DNA of 64,000 nt from Choristoneura fumiferana (GCF_025370935.1 NC_133474.1:14527773-14591772), one strand, 5' to 3'; numbered from the stretch's first letter, positions 1 to 12,370 are shown. Notes: generated by a model from the letters alone, not told the origin. A program made the numbers and translations.

Positions 1-370
1 CGATTCCTATTCTCTTTTCCCTCTATAAACTTTTTTATGGGTTACCACGCGACTGAAAATAAAGACTCTGTAGAAACTTTCTCCATTACGATCAAAAAGA
101 AAATTGAGCGCGGGCAATGTATGTCATTTTGAAACGGAAAAAGGAAAGCATTCGTAGCCGAATCATGGCTTACACTGTGTTTTGTGCTTCTGTAACTTGT
201 GTTTCCAACCCCATCATAGAGTAAAACTGTAGATATGCTTGGAAAAAACCTGTAGAAAACTGTAAATATCAAATAAAAAACAGTAGATCTACACCTATAT
301 CTTTTTGTTATTTTGTAGTATTTAATCACAGTAATACTCGTATATGTTGTAGTAATAAATAAAATTCATT
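1..370. other. unassigned AT-rich DNA
   Basis: No gene is recognised. The only feature noted is a pair of short CTGTAGAAAACTGTAAATAT-like stretches near 245-290. They resemble 1255-1345, so an old repeat may have fragments on both sides of the SINE and hAT insertions. Confidence 0.4.
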
Positions 371-379
371 ATAGGGAAA

Positions 380-673
380 GACCGCCGTGGAAAGATAAGC
401 CGTGGTGGCCTAGTGGTTTGACCTCTCAAGCAGAGGGTCGTGGGTTCGAACCGGCCGGCTCGCACCTCTGAGTTTTTCGGAATTCATGTGCGGAATTACA
501 TTTGAAATTTACCACGGGCTTTGAAGTGAAGGAAAACATCGTGAGGAAACCTGCACAAACCTGCGAAGCGATCCGCACTGGGCCTGCGTGGGAACTATGG
601 CCCAAGCCCTCTTGTTCTGAGAGGAGGCCTGTGGCCCAGCAGTGGGACATATATAGGCTGGGATGATGGGATG
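380..673 (+). mobile_element. full-length tRNA-derived SINE with target-site duplication
   Basis: The 5' part is tRNA-like: an A-box-like TGGCCTAGTGGTT (about 406-418) and a B-box GGGTTCGAACC (442-452), the internal promoter of RNA polymerase III. A body follows, ending in AGCAGTGGGACATATATAGG and a GATGATGGGATGAT tail. The 9-bp sequence ATAGGGAAA stands directly on both sides (371-379 and 674-682), as expected for target-primed retroposition. The tail resembles the 3' end of the RTE-type LINE remnant near 52085-52142, which suggests which machinery moves it. The SINE looks complete and fairly young. It encodes no protein. Confidence 0.88.
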
Positions 674-747
674 ATAGGGAAATAATTGAAAACAAAAAGG
701 ATCATGTACCTAATCATAAAAGTTTCAATCAAATTAAATGTCTAAAG

Positions 748-989
748 CAGAGGTTTTCAACTGGTGTGCCGCGTATATATTTTGCTGTGCTGCGATTGCC
801 GCGAAGTGTATGTGACTCTTACAAAAGGTGTCAACGCTGTCCGTTATGTTATACATTATTATGGGCATACTGTACGGAACCCTTTCGGTACTCTACGCGC
901 CAGTCCGACTAACACTTGGCTATTTTTTACTGGTGTGCCGTGAAACTTTGATAAACGAAACGTTAAAACCAAAAGGTTGAAAACGCCTG
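748..989. mobile_element. non-autonomous hAT-type element (MITE)
   Basis: The ends are imperfect inverted repeats, CAGAGGTTTTC (748-758) and GAAAACGCCTG (979-989). They are flanked by a perfect 8-bp direct repeat GTCTAAAG (740-747 and 990-997). Eight-bp duplications with CAG...CTG-like ends are the usual hAT signature. At 242 bp it has no room for a transposase. A GGTGTGCCG motif occurs near each end (about 769 and 930). Confidence 0.8.
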
Positions 990-997
990 GTCTAAAG

Positions 998-3749
998 TCT
1001 CAAAGAACTTATTCTACGTCAAACAAAATTAGTTTTATCTAAAAATTTGTATTGCCATGCTAATCCAGCATTACATTACATGTGACTAGCAATTTTTGAC
1101 GAAGCTTGCCTTGACAATAGCCCATTATTATGACAATAAAGGTACCTATGCAATTTGTCAATTTTACCTCCGGTCCGATAGTAGTAGATTTTACTGGAGC
1201 TGGCTTAGTGTACGGACTACGTAGCAAATAAAATAGATGACGCCAGCATCTTAAATAAAAAACTGTAGGTTTTGAGGCCTAAACTAAAAACTGAGAGAAT
1301 TTCCAAAAAACTGTAAATTTACAGTTAAAACTGTAGGGCTGGCAACACAACACACATTTTGTGGAAATCTATATAGTAGGTGAACGCAATAAAATAATTC
1401 CAAAATGAGGGGAAAACCGGGAAAGAGGAAACCACTTTACACGTTTACCACATATAAAAATAAAAGGGCAAGTGGTTCGCTTCTCTGGAAATAACAAACA
1501 CAAAACAACAAGGTAATTACTCAAAGATAAGAACAACGCGGCAAGCCGGGAAGTAAAGTGGGCGACCCCAGGCAGGCGGCCGCGGCGAGCGGCGGGGACG
1601 CCGCGCCCGATGTCGGCCTGATATCGCCGCGCCGCGCTCCTACTCCACGATCTACCTGCCTGCCCAACGTTAAAAATTCGTCAGCCTTGATTAAAATGCC
1701 AAGCAGTCGTCGCATTATTGTTGACGAACAAAGGGTGACTGGTTTATCAGCAGAATTAATGTAAGCACTAAAAGTAAGTGCTGCTCATGAAAAACGACAG
1801 CAAAATCTCGCAGCGTAGCGGTTTTGGGCGAATATGAACGTTTGTGATTACAAGTTATATCTACTAATTATGCCGAAGAACGCCCAGGGCGCGAGATACG
1901 GGGAAAGTTATTGGATACGAATTGCTGAGCGGATAATATACGATTAATTTAATACGGCGCAGGTGTCGTTGTTTGTTTGTTTAATGTTGTTGTTCTACAA
2001 TACATAATATGTATGATAATTAAACTACCCTTACAAAGAGGTACATTTTCTTAAAATGTTGACTTTGTATCCGTTTATTTAACATGCTTTTTTTAGCTTC
2101 AATTGTAACTATATATCTATGTCCATAACTGAATTTTTGAACTTAATTTTCACCCACTTTTTACTTGGTATTTGCATAAACTTGGCAATTAAGTATGCGT
2201 AAGTAGGTTTACTGTAAGAGATCCCTTTGTTCATCTCTTTCTCTTTCAAACTGTAATTTTCATATGTTTTATGTACAATAAAGAGTTACAATACAATACA
2301 ATTTTGATGATAATATAAAATATGGTGCCATCCAACTGATTTGTGGATGGAACCCTAAGCCAGACATTGGAATTCCAAGATACAACAACGAAACCTATCC
2401 GTGTTAGGACTTGTTAGAATAGTCTTAGTGCGTACTTTGAACAAGAATGGTATCCAGGGTCTGATAATGGCGCATTCAAGCGGGTTTACCAATAAACCTA
2501 ATAAAAAGATTAAAAGTTAAATATGATGAACAGAAGCCGTAAACAAAAACCCTCGCCATTCCGTAATATCCAGGCAAAGCTTCATCATTGACGAGGCAGA
2601 AAGAAAACAACTAATTGTTAAATTCCAACCCATTAAGTCGGGTATTACGGGAGGATTATTCACGGGCCATATAGCGCGGCATCGGAGCTAGCGCGCGCCG
2701 CCCCGCTGCAGACCAAAACCGATCACGCTGACTTAGCTCAGCTAAAGTCACGCGAGATATATAGCGATCGCTAAATCATCAGATACTCAGACTTACTACA
2801 TAGCTAATTATTGCTATTAAATTTTTGAAGCTAGCTGCCCGCCCCAACTTAACAGGGGTATACTAATGACAAAAATGAGACTAAATCTACCTTGCATGCA
2901 CCTTCTCACTCACTCTCTTTTTGTGTGCAGATCTTTAAATTGGATTTTTCAAACATTTTATTTCATACAAGCTTTTACCTAACAGTTACAAACACAACAT
3001 AAAAATACTTATGCAAATACGTGCAGTCGTTATTTAGCCATACGCGAACATATACTTCTTCAACTACTTTTTATTTATACATAAAATAAAATAAAATAAA
3101 ATAGATATATATGTGATCATTTTCATGACATATTATGCTTGCATTTGATGACAATCTTGTCTCATTTAATTCAGAAGCTTTTTTGACAGTTCGTAAACCA
3201 GTACAAACCGCTAGCCACGAACCTGACAGATATCTGCCGAATGCCATACTCTTAGTTACATAGTGTGACTAGTGACTAAAGTTTTAGTGACGCCAGCCCG
3301 TACCCACCCATTTACATTCAAATCCCGTTTCAATATAACAATACACAGAACGCAAAGTAGTAGAATCTCGTTGAACATTACCCCTATTTATGACCACAGC
3401 AAAATTTTATCCTTTTTGATTCTAATCTTACCACAAAAATGTCTCTCGCTCAAGTCACAAATAATACAGTGATACAAAAAATATACCTAGAAACTATAGC
3501 TATTACGTACTTCCAGAAAAAGTGCAAATAAGAATATTATTATCTATTTATGGTTCCATAAAGTTATATTAAAACATATTTATCGGGCATCCGTTCGAGG
3601 ATCGTAATGTGGAAATTTGCCAGCATTGAGCGTCCGGTGAATTCATAAATTTGTGAAAATTCGACACACAATATTAAAGAAGCAAAAAGTAAGCAATTTA
3701 CAGCATTGCAGCCGTGCAGCACTTAGCTTATTAATTTAGTGCAATTTTT
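998..3749. other. unassigned AT-rich DNA with a GC island and a LINE-like tail
   Basis: No coding region is supported. A GC-rich island lies at 1548-1665 (listed separately). An AATAAAGAGTTACAATACAA stretch near 2278-2302 resembles the 3' tails of lepidopteran LINEs. A smaller GC-rich patch at 2675-2715 and an (AATAA)n run near 3080-3103 are the other landmarks. Confidence 0.4.
1548..1665. other. GC-rich island
   Basis: About 120 bp of strongly GC-rich, CpG-rich sequence in AT-rich surroundings, including a GCGGCCGC octamer near 1577. Both strands are open for 60-70 codons here, but neither translation resembles a known protein. The openness probably reflects composition. It could be regulatory. 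Confidence 0.35.
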
Positions 3750-5181
3750 AACCGACTTAAAAAAAGGAGGAGCAGGTTATCGATTCGGTTGTATTTTTTA
3801 ACAGACTTCAAAAAGGAGGAGGTTCTATGTCAATGAACTATGAGGTTCTATGTTCCAATGTTTGTATTTTTTTTATGTATTTTCACCGATTACTCAGTCA
3901 ATTGTGGACCGATTTTCAAAATTCTTTTTTTATTCGGAAGGGTATTTTTCTGTGGTGGTCCCATTGCCACCAACTCAAGATCTGATGATGGGATCCTAGG
4001 GAAATCGAGGGCAAACCTCAAATTTTATAGGCACACCTACGGAGATTTTGGCATTTTAAGCATTAAGATGAGCATTTACATTCAGAAAGTATCATTTGGT
4101 AACCTGGACCTGATGAAGAAGACCGTAGATGACCAATGATACTCATCAAAGCTAAGTAATGCTCGCTCGTCTATAAACGGTCATGATTAATATACCTAGA
4201 TAAGCGACTAAGAATAAGTTTTAAGTTAATGATTCTTTCGAACTGATCTGATGCTGAAGCCAGAAGGTAGGCAACGGAACTCTGTTATAAAACAACGTAA
4301 CTAAGTCGTGTTTGGGCTTAATGGAATCGTTGTAAGATGTACTTTGGCTAAGAATCACTAAAAAGTGAGAAATAAAGAAATTTTTTAACAAAAAAAGTAA
4401 AACCGACTCCAAAAAAATAACAAAAAATGGAACTGAACCCTTAAAAATATTTTTCTAGGTACGTACTAGCTCGAAGTTTACGAACCGATTTAAAAAAAAA
4501 CATTGGTCTAGGAAAGGAATGCCTTCAATTAGGTCCCATAAGCACCAAATCGGGATCTGATGATTGGATTCTAAGGAAATCGAGGGAACTCTTCAGATAT
4601 TGTAGGGACACCTACGGTAATTTGGATATTATTTAGTGGTAACTCGTGCATTTGCTCTTGAAAATCATCTTTGGTGAAGTAGAACTGATGATGAAAACCA
4701 CGATTGACCAACAGAGCTAGTACTCAATAACAAGTACTTCACGGGTTGAATTTAAATTACTTTATCACAGTTGCTAAGCAATTTATGCTTATTGTAATGC
4801 ATATGGTGAAATGGAAGGGGTGGTGAAGCACCAGGACTCCTCAATAATGAACGTCTCTGCATTGGAAAAAGTAATCTTTCGTAAAAGGAGTCGAGCAGTT
4901 GACATAGTTTACTATTGAATCTTAGATTATTTACACTAAAAAGCGTGAAAAAAAAAATTTACTACAAAAAATAGAACCGACTACAAAAAACTATGAAAAT
5001 CATTTTCTACCAGTCGGTGCCTCAGCACGAGCCAGCAGGAGTGATTGAATCCTAATATTTAAGTAGGTACTCCTATGTAGGTGAGGTAGACGACTTTAGG
5101 TCCACTCCTGCTATCTCGTGCTGAAGCACTGACTTCAGACTGGTAGAAAAATATTTTCATGGATTTTTTGTAGTCGGTTCT
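3750..5181 (+). repeat. family A interspersed repeat, compound copy
   Basis: It starts with AACCGACTT and a run of A, and restarts near 3798 with an ACAGACTTCAAAAAGGAGGA-like end. Sequence like 57090-57770 continues to about 4436, then a second partial unit follows. The right end is a hairpin (about 4975-5181) whose arms contain CAGCACGAGCCAGCAGGAGT and its inverse, closed by GTAGTCGGTTC. The outer ends are therefore inverted (AACCGAC / GTCGGTT). Other copies in the window are at 11099, 13184, 20409 and 57075. Frames of up to about 100 codons inside it look incidental. The transposon class is not identified. Confidence 0.7.
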
Positions 5182-6952
5182 ATTTTTTGTTATATTTTTT
5201 TTTGTTTACAACATTGGACTATCATGTATTTTTTAACGACTAAGCTCTGTATACGATCAAACAGTTGATGATTGATAATATGGAATTAAGCGTCGACGTC
5301 GCAATCGTAGGTATAAGCTCCATATTCAGGCGGCACTCATTCAACTACCCGAAATTATTCGATGGACGTTTATAAATATGTGAGTATATACACAAGGGCA
5401 GTGTGACAAAGCTTGGAGATAGCTTCATAAATCCCACAGTCCATTAGTGCTTCAATACCCGTACCACGCAGTTCTTTGTTATTCAACTGGACCACAGCCG
5501 CGGCGAGAGCTTGTGCTTTCGATATCGGAAAACGTTTAATGTACTCTGCGAGATTTAGCGCCGAGAGCTGCCGGCGTCGTGTGCCGCGCGTTCATCCTTC
5601 GCGTACTTCTAGCGCGTTTTAAATTCCTCAGTTAAAACCCCGATCTAGAATTCAAACGTCGTATACTTAGATTACACCGTCAGAATGCTTACTAGGAAGT
5701 TGGTGTCAGATTTACGGTTACCATTTTGATAACAGCTTGCGTACCTACATTCAGCAATATCGGCGTGTCGTTTTGTGCAAAAAGTATTTACTGGAAGAAT
5801 AAAAGAGAGGTGAGAGTTCGCTGATCGAGATTACGACGAGAGGGCTTTTTCTACTGCTGCGGCTAGTGCACAGGTGCCGGTAATGTGGGAGGAAATCTAC
5901 ATGGGGTCAACAGTCATCACTATAACAGAATATCAAAGGACGTGTATACGAAATGTTATCTATATGTGTAATGGACGCTTGATAGTTCGGTCAGTAGTTT
6001 CACGTTGGAATTTATTATAATGAAAATTCTTGCGCTAACCAACACTTACAGCTCTAAAATTTCAGAGAGCAAGAACCAACAGTTAATATGCGTTATTTTG
6101 AGGATATTAAAATTTTTAACCGAATTAGGTGAAACCACCACCACCACCACCACCACCACCTGGTTCTCAATTGGACCGGTTGTGAGCCATAACTAATGGG
6201 TCAATTACGGGTCACTACGTGAGTGACCAGTGTATTTAGATTATTAATTATATTTTCTCCAATATGCTCGGAAATGTCCGCATATCTGTCGCAACCATAG
6301 TCTGCGAAGTTCTTCCTTATTAAACTAATACAGTAATGGAATTTCATACAATTTCCCTGCCGCGAGCGGCCAGAGCGGAAGATCGAATTCCTTCTACCTT
6401 TTTTTTAAAGTCCTAGTCTAAGATTTAATTCAGGAAGAAACAGCGTCTTTAAAGATGTCTCGAACAGTGCCGCATTGAAGTTATTGACATTTAAAGTTGG
6501 TAAATATTAATAGTATTTTTTTTAAATATCCAAATAATACAATTTTATTTATATGTTACAGAATGATAATGAGGGATCGTAAAGTCGAGTAAGTCCGCGT
6601 AGTCGGCAAGCCCCGAGGCCCAATGAAGGCACGAGATTTTAATAGCTACTTGTAACCAATCAGGAGGTTTGGAAATGCAATTGCGCATTAAAAGAGACTC
6701 CTCATTAGCAATAACTACATACGTACACTGTTCTTTTTGTCTTCAATTCTGTGTATCTTACATAGTTCTTCTTTCATAGCTTTTCTCGATGGAATAGTAA
6801 AATAAATGCCTTCAGGTTTTTAAAATTATAGTTCATAATATTATTAGTATTATCTACTGATTTATTCATAAAAACTTGTTACAAACCTGTAATTAATATT
6901 TTGTCTGTGTCTGGCAAAGTCAAATGACAAAATAACAGATAAGGATAAACGA
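5182..6952. other. unassigned DNA with an (ACC)n microsatellite
   Basis: No recognisable gene. A clean (ACC)9 tract occupies 6134-6160. A moderately GC-rich patch lies near 5500-5610. Nothing else could be assigned. Confidence 0.4.
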
Positions 6953-7181
6953 TCCCACTAATATTATAAATGCGATTGATATAAGTTGGTAGGACTGTTT
7001 GTTTGTTTATTTGTTACTTCAACACGTCTAAACCATTGAACCGATTTAGATGAAATTCGGTATACAGATAGTTTGAGTCCCGGCAAAGGGCATAGGATGG
7101 TTTTATCCTAGACAATTGCATAGCTCCCGCGGAATAGCAATAAACGAATTCTACGCGGACGGAGTCGCGGGTAACGGCTAG
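6953..7181 (+). mobile_element. short non-autonomous Helitron-like element
   Basis: The element begins TCCCACTAATATTATAAATG and ends GCGGGTAACGGCTAG. It sits exactly between an A (6952) and a T (7182), the Helitron rule A|TC...CTAG|T without target duplication. The interior contains GAACCGATTTAGATGAAATT and TAGCTCCCGCGGAATAGC-like blocks shared with copies at 22250, 24748, 38600 and 60016. It resembles the MINE/Lep1-type elements of Lepidoptera. The family name was not checked by search. Confidence 0.82.
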
Positions 7182-7919
7182 TTATCTATAAGGCTAACTC
7201 ACCACACGCTACACACGTTTTTATGAGTTAAAGTTTAAAAGTGGCGTAAGAGTATAAAAAAGACGGGTTGAAGACGGGTTGGTTTGATAGATATACGCAG
7301 AAAAAAAATTGAATATCGTTGGAGGATGGAAATCTACTATTTCATAAATGTAAAAAAACCTTGAATAGGCAGATAATAAATATAAGGGCGAGTGGCGAAG
7401 AAAGAAACCATAAAATTTCAGGTGACGCCGGCCCTTCCATAAATTTATCGACAGGTCGTGGTAACAGGCAATAACGGAAATATTTATGAAGTAGAGCAGA
7501 GACGGGCCCGATTTTCATTAGCTAATTATTAGTCTTTAGGAAAATGTTGAAATAGACTCTAGTCTATCATTTTCTCGGACTGATTATTTGAATATTTTGA
7601 GAAGAAACGCTGTAATTCTACTTGTCTTCTTGATATTGTATTGTTGTGTTGTTAATAAATGTATTTATTTATTTCTTTCTTTTCTTTAATTATAATGGTC
7701 TTTCCACATTACACAGTATCATGCCATGAAAGTAATAGGAACATGTCAGACGGAGTGTCAACGGAATGTCAAACGAATACATGAAACGCACCGGCGACGG
7801 TTGGTTACCGAAACGTGCTAGTGGGCATAGTCTCATACTTTTCGATATCTACAATAGTACATTGTGCATTAAGGGGCGTAAGAAGGGGATTACTAATTAG
7901 AGTTGAGAAGCCCGACGCT
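7182..7919. other. unassigned AT-rich DNA
   Basis: Nothing recognisable beyond TTGTATTG-type tails near 7630-7660, which resemble the 3' end of a retroposon. Confidence 0.35.
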
Positions 7920-8190
7920 TTTTTTTTATTATACTGGATGGCAAACGAGCAAGTGGGTCTCCTGGTGGTAAGAGATCACCACCGCCCATAGACACCTGCA
8001 ACACCAGGGGATTGCAGATGCGTTGCCAACCTAGAGACCTAAGATGGGTGTGCCAGTAATTTCACCGGTTGTCTTACTCTCCATGCCGAAACACAACAGT
8101 GCAAGCACTGCTGCTTCACGGCAGGATTAGCGAGCAAGATGGTGGTAGCAATCCGGGTGAACCTTGCACAAGGCTGCTGGAGGCGGAGGG
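7920..8190 (-). mobile_element. retroposon 3' fragment (LINE or SINE tail)
   Basis: A T-run at 7919-7928 would be the poly(A) end of a minus-strand insertion. Next to it lies GGCAAACGAGCAAGTGGGTC and CACCGCCCATAGACACCTGC, a block common in lepidopteran genomes as the 3' end of a retroposon. No open reading frame is present. The clade is not resolved. Confidence 0.55.
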
Positions 8191-8325
8191 CTTTTAATGA
8201 GTCTGGTTTTTAATCCCCTTACGGCCCGTGAACAATTGAATTATTTCGTGTCCAAGCACTTTACAGCTCGGCAAAAGAAAGGCGTTAAGAAAACAATTGA
8301 ATAAAATAATGGCTACCCGCCAATA

Positions 8326-8455
8326 CAGGGGGCTACTAAAAAAAACGAAAATCGAAGCTGGTATCGTACCGTCCCTATGACTCTCGTATTAAATAATATC
8401 AGCGTCAGGAAAACGATATGAACTTCGATTTTCGAATTTCGTAGTAGCCTCCCTG
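8326..8455. mobile_element. palindromic MITE
   Basis: The ends are inverted: CAGGGGGCTACTA at the left and TAGTAGCCTCCCTG at the right. Inner arms contain AAAATCGAAG and CTTCGATTTT. It belongs to the same family as the pair at 50752-51015. A TA precedes the left end, but no matching TA is visible on the right. Confidence 0.7.
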
Positions 8456-8994
8456 ACTGTCTCTTTTTTCGAGTCGTACCATAGATAATGCTAAGAACCG
8501 TGTTTAGTTTAGAATTCGAATTGTCTTACGGCCAGATTATTCCAACAGGCAAAAAAAATATTTACAAAAATTATTGCAAAACAATTCGATGTAAATTGAA
8601 AATATAAAAATAACGAAGTTTCATGAAGCGTGGCAAATTTGTATGGTGTAAAATTGGGTTATAGCTAAGTTGTAAAGATGTAAATAAAACGTTGGCTGAC
8701 TTGAAACCTCTTTAGTCTTAAATGACGCACCTACGAACTATTTAAAACTAAAGTCATAACTCCCTAAAGGGAAGGAAAACTATACGTAAATCCATAATTC
8801 CCGCGGGAACAATTGAGGCCATTCTCCTTTAATATACAGGCATGGAATAACATCATTCACGAGAAAGAGCAGTGATGAAAAGAATACATGTTTGCCTGAT
8901 ACGTTACTTTTACGGTCATGGTACGGTGTTATGTGTAAAGACCGTTATAACTTCTCAGTTATATTGTATTACAATGTGTCCGATGTATTAACGT
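8456..8994. other. unassigned AT-rich DNA
   Basis: No gene, repeat end or structured element recognised. Confidence 0.35.
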
Positions 8995-9300
8995 TACTGA
9001 CAGACTGACAGACAACACACAGCCTAATACACTGAAGTTAAAGACTTAAAATTTAGCAGATGTATTCCTTGAGGGCCATAGAGACGCACTACGTAGGGAC
9101 TTTTTGAAGTTCCCACGGGATACGGAATAAAAGGGAATTATATTTATTCCTTGTCCTTGAGGTTCATAGAAGTGCACAAACAAGGAATATTCAGAAACGC
9201 GGGATAGGACATAAAAGATAATTAGATTTTAATTTTAAAGTGGCTCTATCTCCTTAACTACGAGTATGTATAATTTTATTAGGAACTTCAAAATTTGACA
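8995..9300 (+). repeat. Helitron-associated internal repeat block
   Basis: The block starts with CAGACTGACAGACAACACAC and contains TTCCCACGGGATACGGAATA. The order of motifs matches 25440-25600 inside the large Helitron-like insertion. It looks like a decayed interior without recognisable ends. Confidence 0.5.
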
Positions 9301-10239
9301 CGCAAGTACGGTACGTTTACAGGTAAGGTACTTAAGTACAGTAGATCGAAAATATTTTCAGTTATATTTCAGTTTATGATTTTTATTATTTTAACTCAAA
9401 ACGTGGAGTGTGTACTACTTGAGCTAAGACTTAAGCTATACGGAATAAAAGGGATTATTATTGTTCAATCGTATCAATTTTAGTTAATTTTATTAACCAG
9501 CCAAACAAAGTTGCAGCCAAAAGTTAGTAGATCATAGTATGTGTATGCCACTTTGTTTCTATATCATGTACATGCAACTACAAAATGATGCAGGTGTACA
9601 GGCGAGCATCTCATGCGTGTCGTTTAACAGAGCTATCTCGGTTCAAATTGGCTGGTTTAATTGAACGCCTGTTTCAGCCATTAGCGCACAGGACAACACT
9701 TATTGGCAGCGGCAGACACCCGGCGTAGCGCACAGATCGCACACCGACGCATGTCGCAAAGCACTACGACCTCGTAGCACTGCTACGAACTCGCGTAGCC
9801 TTTTGTTCGTCTAAAAAGGGTCCAAGTAAATATTACCACATTAAGAGGGCATAAACCGTGGCTCGTTCCAAATCGGACTGTCATTAACAGAATTCACGGT
9901 AACTTACTCCGAAGATGCAAAAATCGTTATTAAAATAAACAGAGCGGCAAGAGTCTCCTTTAGCTTTTGTTTCACCGTGAAAGTCGATACCTTGATTGTC
10001 CTCCGGCGAAACGGATATTTTAAATATTATTTTCGGGGCATAGTATTCCTTCTGAATGTGACAAGACCAATAAATCCCTTAATGGTGTCGTAAAATTTCG
10101 GCGGTATTATCTTGGGAAAAGCCAGCTATTTTACATTCACCTGCGAGGTTTCCCTCCACGTCCAATTTATGTTAGTGGGCACAAAACGAACGCTGACAAA
10201 TGTGAAAATAAAACGAACATACGTTTTATCTCTACGCTC
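9301..10239. other. unassigned DNA with CTACGA/CGTAG mini-hairpins
   Basis: No gene recognised. Near 9762-9800 several short CTACGA and CGTAG motifs are arranged as small inverted repeats. The surrounding sequence is ordinary. Confidence 0.35.
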
Positions 10240-10345
10240 TCGGAGGCCGGAGTCGGCTTTCCCGCCCGCGGCAATGCGGGGCGCGGGCGGAGGCCGGGGC
10301 TGGGCCGGCTTGGGCCCGGCGCTGCTGCTGCTGCCGGCCACTGTT
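10240..10345. other. GC-rich island
   Basis: A CpG-rich stretch with a CTGCTGCTGCTGCC run near 10321. Three frames stay open across it, which its base composition alone explains. No protein similarity is recognised. Confidence 0.35.
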
Positions 10346-10819
10346 GCCAACTAAGCACTTTGCGTACCACTCATTACTTAATTATAAACTTTTAACCGAC
10401 ACCCAGAAAATATTAGGTACAGTATATAATATATTTATTTGCGTACGTTAGTTCATTTCAGTAAAAAAAAATGTTTATCAGACTTTCTAATTAAACGAGT
10501 TTCAAATATTATTTCATTATATTTCAAATCAACTTTTGAAAATCTTTTTCAGTTTCTGCTGATACGATTTCTACATGCGATTTTTAAATAAACTAGATCA
10601 TATTAAATAAATAATTCCCAGCAAAACTCACTCGCACAATAAATTTTATTGGTTTACAGCCAGGTATTAAACGAACGAGGTTAATAGGCAAACTTTATTA
10701 TCATTTAAAACTCCCATAACGATATTAAACCGTGTAAACGAAATTGTAAACACGATACGAAATTACTATCGGCAAAGTTAGAAATAAACTGATCTATTGC
10801 ATGTACTTTTTGCTTTGAA
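10346..10819. other. unassigned AT-rich DNA
   Basis: Nothing recognisable. Confidence 0.35.
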
Positions 10820-10944
10820 ACAACGAATAAATAAATAAGACCCGAGAACATTATTCGTACAAATATCTGCCCCGGCCGGGAATCGAACCCGGGACCTCAA
10901 GCTTCGTAGTCAGATTCTATAACCACTTGGCCATCCGGTCGTCT
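10820..10944 (-). mobile_element. tRNA-derived SINE (different family from 380-673)
   Basis: Read on the minus strand it starts GACCGGATGGCCAAGTGGTT (A-box region). Its B-box GGGTTCGATTCCC is complementary to 10877-10889. It then ends in a CAGATATTTGTACG body and an ATTTATTTATTCGTTG tail. Acceptor-stem pairing is poor (several mismatches across the seven positions), so it is a SINE head, not a functional tRNA gene. No clear target duplication was found. Confidence 0.75.
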
Positions 10945-11098
10945 TGCGTAAATGCGAGTTTAAATTAAATAAGTAAGTTAAGAAATCGGTATATATATAT
11001 ATATATTTTATGATGAAACCTTCAATATGTCAATATTGATTTGTTTCCCAGGAGTACAGCGCATTATTTAAACTGCAAAGAGTAAAGAGTGACAAATT

Positions 11099-11420
11099 TT
11101 AACAGACTTCGAAAAAAGGACCAAGTTGTATGTTTGACTGTATGTATGTTTTATAAAGTATGTTAACCAATTTCTCCGCCAATTGTGAACTCATATTCGA
11201 AATTCTTTTCGTATGCCTACCAAAAAGCTGAAGTACGTACCTACCATTGTTACCAAGTCAGGATCCGATGAATTGATTCTAGGAAAATCGAGGTTCTTGA
11301 AATATTGTAAGCACACCTATAGTGATTTGGGTATATTTTACAGTAACTCGTGCCTTTGCTCTTGGAAATTACTATTTAATGAAGTATAATTACTACACAA
11401 TAAGAAGTATTTCACGATTT
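11099..11420 (+). repeat. family A repeat, truncated copy
   Basis: It begins AACAGACTTCGAAAAAAGGA and carries the CCAAGTCAGGATCCGATGA and GAAAATCGAGG blocks found in the copies at 3750 and 13184. The right-hand hairpin is missing. Confidence 0.6.
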
Positions 11421-11429
11421 ACGATTCAA

Positions 11430-12074
11430 TTTCATTTGAGGCCGCTATAACAACAAATACTAAAAATAAAATAAAGTTACAAATTAAAGCGGGTCGTCAT
11501 AAAAGAAACGTGTTTTTTTTCATCGTTTTTTGGTTGCTAGGCATTATTAGCTATGTCGTTTGAATATTTAACTTTAAGTTTGCGATTTAAATAATATTTA
11601 TAAAGGTTCGATAATTTAATATAGTGACTGTCTGATTGGGTGGTTTATTCGTTTTTGTGCAAAATTAATAAAGCAATTTATGAACCACAAACCACGCTCG
11701 CCAAATCCACACCGTAAATCACTATGATGTTTACCTATTGTTTTTTACACAAAAAAAAATCATACTTAGTATTTAACACTATTTACAAGATTTATACTAC
11801 AGTTTAAAATTTATTCACAATAGTCGAGCTTCTTATTATTTAATTACACAACATACGAAGTCCGCCGAATTTCCCGCGAATGGAAAGCGCTGACAGCCTT
11901 TTTTATTGAGCCGCGCGCGGCGCAGCGCGGGCAATGGTTTCAGAAGCAAACCAGAACCAAAGAGGATGAGAATTCAAATTGTTTTTTATTCGAAATACTT
12001 GCACAAGTGCTTACATTTAAGCGATATTTTTAGAAGCTTTTCTTTAGCTTCCACTGTTTGTTTATTTATTTATT
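11430..12074. other. unassigned AT-rich DNA
   Basis: Only a short GCGCGCGGCGCAGCGCGGGC patch near 11912-11931 stands out. No gene recognised. Confidence 0.35.
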
Positions 12075-12370
12075 GTTTGTTTGGGTCAAATCTTGGAAGC
12101 TAAATTTGACCCACTTCCAGTGGTCCGATCGACATGAAATTTGGCATACTTATGTAAATTTGGTGACAATACAATAATCTGGTAGTGACTTCTTGGTGGT
12201 CCTGCCAGGATCGTCTCTGCAGGAGGGAACTCCTCAATAGTTAATAGTATCCACTTGAAATTTGGTACAGATATGTAGTTTAGATGACAATGCAAGTGCA
12301 GTTAACAAAAAGTACATTCGGCAAAAAAAGCTTGTAATAAAAATGAAATTTTTAACAAAAAGTTATTACA
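12075..12370 (+). repeat. family D repeat
   Basis: It contains TTTGACCCACTTCCAGTGGT, a CGATCGACATGAAATTTGGC block and AAAAAAGCTTGTAATAAAAA in the same order as 61560-61860. A related but more diverged block is at 26270-26530 inside the large Helitron-like insertion. That suggests the family is Helitron-derived. No termini are visible. Confidence 0.6.

Noticed and set aside
398..470. A tRNA gene near the left edge
   Set aside because: Only promoter boxes are preserved. The cloverleaf fails, and the segment is part of a 294-bp unit inside a target duplication.
3840..4139. 99-codon protein gene
   Set aside because: It lies inside family A, is not preserved in the copies at 13184 and 57075, and has no recognisable domain.
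6134..6160. Poly-threonine protein in the frame over the (ACC)n tract
   Set aside because: A microsatellite keeps frames open by itself; the flanks do not look coding.
10112..10370. Small protein gene at the GC island
   Set aside because: Three overlapping frames on two strands are open, which indicates low stop-codon density caused by GC content.
10869..10944. A tRNA gene on the minus strand
   Set aside because: The B-box and A-box are good, but the acceptor and anticodon stems do not pair properly, and a SINE body with AT-rich tail follows directly. It is a SINE head.
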